From contig CAIKDL010000104.1 of assembly GCA_903826185.1 (NCBI GenBank), forward strand, positions 1 to 6,689: a stretch of 6,689 nt of DNA, read 5' to 3'. The stretch comes from an uncultured bacterium. Lineage in GTDB: Bacteria > Patescibacteriota > Minisyncoccia > Phycocordibacterales > PALSA-1337. A program made the translations under genes and the position numbers. Positions 4,264-6,689 of this stretch are shown here, piece after piece. Below the pieces are notes generated by a model that saw nothing but the letters and a program-made list of their open reading frames with translations, was not told the origin of the DNA and ran no database searches. How positions within the stretch are numbered: position 1 is the first letter of the stretch; every line of letters starts with the position of its first letter.

Positions 4264-6195
4264 ATGGCAGCCACATCACCAAAAACAACCAAAAACCAGA
4301 AACCGCCCAAGAATCAATTCAAATTACTGCCTCCTCGTATGGGATTTTGGCAGGTTGTGATTGTTATCTTTCTTGTCTTTTTCCTAATAACAGCCGCCTA
4401 TAGCGAATTTTCATCACCATCGACCGCTAGTAGCGTAACTTCACTCTCTGGAGTTGCCAATGATATCAACAGCGGAGCCATTACTTCACTTGATGTGCAA
4501 ACAGACCAGATTGTCGCCGAATACAAAGATAAGACCACGAAGACAGCCCAGAAAGAGGTGGACTCATCTATCACGGAGAGCCTTGTCAGGCTCGGGGTTT
4601 CACCGGCACGTATGGCTTCGACAACTATAACCGTAGAGGGTCCGAGCGGCTTCTGGTATTGGATGGGTCAGCTCGCGCCGTTCTTGGCACCGCTCATATT
4701 CTTGGCATTCTTCATCTGGCTTTTGTCTAGGCAAATGAAAGGCGCTGGTATGCAAGCTCTTTCCTTTGGTCAATCCAAGGCACGTATCACTTTGCCTGAC
4801 GACAAGAAACAGAAAGTTACTTTCAAGGATGTTGCCGGTGCCAAAGAAGCCAAGCAGGAGCTTTTGGAGATCGTGGATTTCTTGCGTAATCCAAAGAAAT
4901 TCATAGATATTGGTGCGGAGATACCAAAGGGTGTATTGCTCATGGGCGCACCTGGTACAGGAAAGACTTTACTGGCACGCGCGGTGGCGGGGGAGGCCGG
5001 CGTAGCATTCTTCTCTATCTCTGGTTCCGAATTCGTGGAAATGTTCGTTGGTGTCGGTGCTTCGCGCGTGCGCGATCTTTTCAAAATGGCCAAAGAAGCT
5101 GCACCAGCCATCGTCTTCGTGGACGAGATCGATGCTGTCGGACGTGCTCGCGGCTCAGGGATGGGTGGTGGCAATGACGAGCGCGAACAAACATTGAATC
5201 AGATCCTTGTGGAAATGGACGGCTTCGAGCCAAATGAAAAAGTCATCGTCATGGCCGCCACCAACAGACCAGATGTCCTTGATCCTGCTCTTTTGAGGCC
5301 GGGTCGCTTCGATCGTCGTGTGGTCATAGATTTGCCGGATCGTGCTGATCGTGAAGCTATACTGATGATCCATTGCGCCAAAAAGCAGCTTGCTGAAGAC
5401 GTGAATATAACCGTTGTCGCCGAACGCACACCAGGCTTTTCTGGTGCCGACCTGGCCTCGCTTATGAATGAAGCGGCCATTCTCGCTGCACGCGAAGATC
5501 GCAACAAGATTGGTCAATTTGATTTGATTCGTTCCATTGAAAAAGTCATGCTGGGTCCAGAGCGCCGTAGTCATATTCTTTCTATAAAGGAAAAAGAGAT
5601 TACGGCGTATCACGAAGCTGGTCACGCCATGGTTTCTTCGGTTCTTCCTTATGCAGATCCTGTTCACAAGATCTCTATCATTTCACGTGGACGCGCTGCT
5701 GGTTACACGCTCAAGTTGCCAACCGAGGAGCGCAGATTGCAGTCACGCAAAGAATTCCTTGATGATATCGCTGTTTCACTCGGTGGTTATGTTGCAGAAC
5801 GCATGATGTTTGGTGATATGACCACCGGCGCTTCAAATGATCTTCAGGTATCCACAGCTTTGGCGCGAAGCATGGTCACACAGTATGGAATGTCAGAAAA
5901 GATCGGTCCGGTTGCTCTCGAATCTCCGGCTGGCAAAGTCTTGTTCGGCATGGGTGTCGGCGACAAAGAATATTCAGAGAGAGTTGCTGCCGAGATCGAT
6001 GGTGAAGTCACACGCATCATGACCGAAGCGCGCAAGCAAGCAGAGGATGTTCTTGCTCACAACAAAAAAGCTTTTGAAGCGATCGCCAAGCGCCTTATAG
6101 AAGTAGAGACTATTGAACGTGAAGAATATGAATCTATCCTGGTAGCACAGGGAATTTCTGTGAAGAAGGCGGAGCGCGGAGGGGTTATAGCATAG
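4264..6195 (+). CDS. ftsH: ATP-dependent zinc metalloprotease FtsH
   Basis: A complete 643-aa FtsH, the usual length. It is a membrane-anchored hexameric AAA+ protease that unfolds and degrades damaged membrane proteins and short-lived regulators. Residues 28-45 are the first membrane helix, 49-128 the small extracytoplasmic domain and 135-155 the second helix. The ATPase has Walker A GAPGTGKT (228-235), Walker B IVFVDEID (283-290, D287/E288), the FVGVGASRVR pore loop (261-270) and the second region of homology with 'GRFDRR' (347-352, arginine fingers R348 and R351). The protease has HEAGH (450-454) with E451 catalytic and D526 in 'TTGASNDL' (520-527) as third zinc ligand. All key residues are intact. 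The N-terminus carries a Lys/Pro-rich cytoplasmic stretch (7-25) before the first helix. The ATG has no Shine-Dalgarno but a good promoter just upstream. It is the only clear housekeeping gene in the window and is transcribed alone or with the following gene. Confidence 0.98.
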   Translation: MAATSPKTTKNQKPPKNQFKLLPPRMGFWQVVIVIFLVFFLITAAYSEFSSPSTASSVTSLSGVANDINSGAITSLDVQTDQIVAEYKDKTTKTAQKEVDSSITESLVRLGVSPARMASTTITVEGPSGFWYWMGQLAPFLAPLIFLAFFIWLLSRQMKGAGMQALSFGQSKARITLPDDKKQKVTFKDVAGAKEAKQELLEIVDFLRNPKKFIDIGAEIPKGVLLMGAPGTGKTLLARAVAGEAGVAFFSISGSEFVEMFVGVGASRVRDLFKMAKEAAPAIVFVDEIDAVGRARGSGMGGGNDEREQTLNQILVEMDGFEPNEKVIVMAATNRPDVLDPALLRPGRFDRRVVIDLPDRADREAILMIHCAKKQLAEDVNITVVAERTPGFSGADLASLMNEAAILAAREDRNKIGQFDLIRSIEKVMLGPERRSHILSIKEKEITAYHEAGHAMVSSVLPYADPVHKISIISRGRAAGYTLKLPTEERRLQSRKEFLDDIAVSLGGYVAERMMFGDMTTGASNDLQVSTALARSMVTQYGMSEKIGPVALESPAGKVLFGMGVGDKEYSERVAAEIDGEVTRIMTEARKQAEDVLAHNKKAFEAIAKRLIEVETIEREEYESILVAQGISVKKAERGGVIA

Positions 6196-6201
6196 GCTTA
6201 A

Positions 6202-6218
6202 TAGGTCAGCCCGGCCTA
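6202..6218 (+). terminator. Weak hairpin after ftsH
   Basis: TAGGTC (6202-6207) pairs with GGCCTA (6213-6218) through six pairs including one T-G, around a 5-nt loop, 6 bp after the ftsH stop. An alternative pairing uses TAGGC (6193-6197). No T run follows, so it may be a poor terminator or only a stabilising hairpin. Confidence 0.25.
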
Positions 6219-6221
6219 ATA

Positions 6222-6250
6222 TTGACTTGTTGGGGCTATATAGTTAATCT
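6222..6250 (+). promoter_or_regulatory. Possible promoter of the last gene
   Basis: TTGACT (6222-6227) is a 5/6 -35 match, followed after 17 bp by TAATCT (6245-6250), a poor -10. It suggests that the last gene may be expressed separately from ftsH. Confidence 0.3.
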
Positions 6251-6260
6251 ATTTTATAGA

Positions 6261-6268
6261 AAAGGAGG
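6261..6268 (+). promoter_or_regulatory. Strong Shine-Dalgarno
   Basis: AAAGGAGG with an 8-nt spacer to the ATG at 6277 is close to the ideal ribosome-binding site and fixes the start of the final gene. Confidence 0.85.
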
Positions 6269-6276
6269 CATAATAA

Positions 6277-6689
6277 ATGAAAGCAGGACAGTTTTTCGAT
6301 TGTTGTCGTGATCTGGTCAGTACGAATTGGACATGGCGAGTACATAGTCCGAGTGGTCAGATTGGTATGATACCGATAGTTGATTCGTTCGATGGAGACA
6401 CTCCGTTTGATTTCCATCCGATATCAGCTGTGGCAGTCACTCTGACCGGCTTCCACTCCGCCGACCCTCGTGACATCTGGCGCGCATCAGATCGGATCGG
6501 ATTGTCGCAGGGCAATTCGGTGCTCATCTTCACCGCAGCGTTGGTGGCTGATGGTTTGAATCCACAACTGCAGGAAGTACGCGCCGACTTGATCGATCAT
6601 TTAGTGCTAGATCATTCCGTCAATGTTCGCATAGGTCGTTCCCTGGATCGTTCCACTGGACTTATGACCGAAGATTTGAAGGAAAGGCA
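6277..6689 (+). CDS. Hypothetical protein, 3' end outside the window
   Basis: An open frame of 137 codons with no stop before the window edge. I do not recognise it. It begins MKAGQFFDCCRDLVSTNWTW, with a CC pair at 9-10, no signal peptide and no membrane helix, so it is probably cytoplasmic. The middle alternates strand-like segments ('GMIPIVDSF', 30-38; 'AVAVTLTGF', 51-59) and helices ('NSVLIFTAALVADGL', 80-94; 'RADLIDHLV', 102-110). The end is polar and charged ('RIGRSLDRSTGLMTEDLKER', 118-137). It has the strongest Shine-Dalgarno of the window and steady codon use like ftsH, so a real gene is likely. It may be co-transcribed with ftsH or start from a weak promoter of its own. Confidence 0.8.
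   Translation, partial: MKAGQFFDCCRDLVSTNWTWRVHSPSGQIGMIPIVDSFDGDTPFDFHPISAVAVTLTGFHSADPRDIWRASDRIGLSQGNSVLIFTAALVADGLNPQLQEVRADLIDHLVLDHSVNVRIGRSLDRSTGLMTEDLKER

Noticed and set aside
5155..5667. Long minus-strand open frame opposite ftsH
   Set aside because: It lies wholly within the conserved ATPase and protease-domain coding region and has no protein-like features.
1..6689. CRISPR array, insertion sequence or rRNA/tRNA genes
   Set aside because: No regular repeat-spacer array, no transposase-like product, no terminal inverted repeats flanking a gene and no cloverleaf were found on reading.

Overview
The window most resembles a chromosomal contig of a Candidate Phyla Radiation bacterium (Patescibacteria, Parcubacteria-like). 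This is inferred from protein style, not from a search. The first gene carries a 'W..P...PP.NNV.APLNTG' segment after its signal peptide and GIGT repeats. The next locus carries 'GWAWSSNIGW' / 'GYAWST.IGWISFN' repeats. Both are typical of secreted proteins in that group. TAA, TAG and TGA all appear to act as stops, and Trp is written TGG, so the standard code fits.

Layout. Positions 1-932 hold a secreted, Cys-rich GIGT-repeat protein. Positions 933-1196 hold a decayed second secreted protein, broken by a nonsense codon and two compensating single-base frameshifts. It runs in frame into a truncated hotdog-fold (PaaI-like) thioesterase fragment ending at 1538. Positions 1539-1664 are an AT-rich control region with several inverted repeats. 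They lead into a two-gene toxin-antitoxin-like cassette: a small helix-turn-helix protein (1700-1966) and a Fic/Doc-family protein (1971-2387). Positions 2446-2898 encode a slipin (SPFH protein) lacking its C-terminal part. Its stop overlaps the start of an unknown membrane-anchored protein (2895-3563). Two hairpins (3586-3620 and 3700-3727) separate this from a convergent minus-strand lipoprotein (3736-4104), which is visibly more GC-rich and looks foreign. A divergent control region (4105-4263) separates the lipoprotein from a complete ftsH (4264-6195). The window ends inside an unrecognised gene with a strong Shine-Dalgarno (from 6277).

How the parts relate. FtsH is a membrane AAA+ zinc protease. 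SPFH proteins (HflK/HflC in E. coli) are known FtsH regulators, so the slipin nearby is suggestive, but it is truncated and separated by other genes. The Fic/HTH pair forms a compact cassette with likely autoregulation. Base composition shifts along the window: AT-rich to about 2445, intermediate around the slipin and the 222-aa protein, GC-rich in the lipoprotein, near-balanced in ftsH. With the broken genes in the first half, this suggests an accessory stretch next to a conserved core gene.

Two genes (the HTH protein and ftsH) have good promoter-like hexamers so close to the ATG that their mRNAs would be leaderless or nearly so. The lipoprotein and the last gene instead have Shine-Dalgarno sites. 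I found no convincing wholly new system. The most notable items are the decayed secreted-protein/hotdog fusion, the Fic/HTH cassette with its repeats, the leaderless pattern and the foreign-looking lipoprotein.
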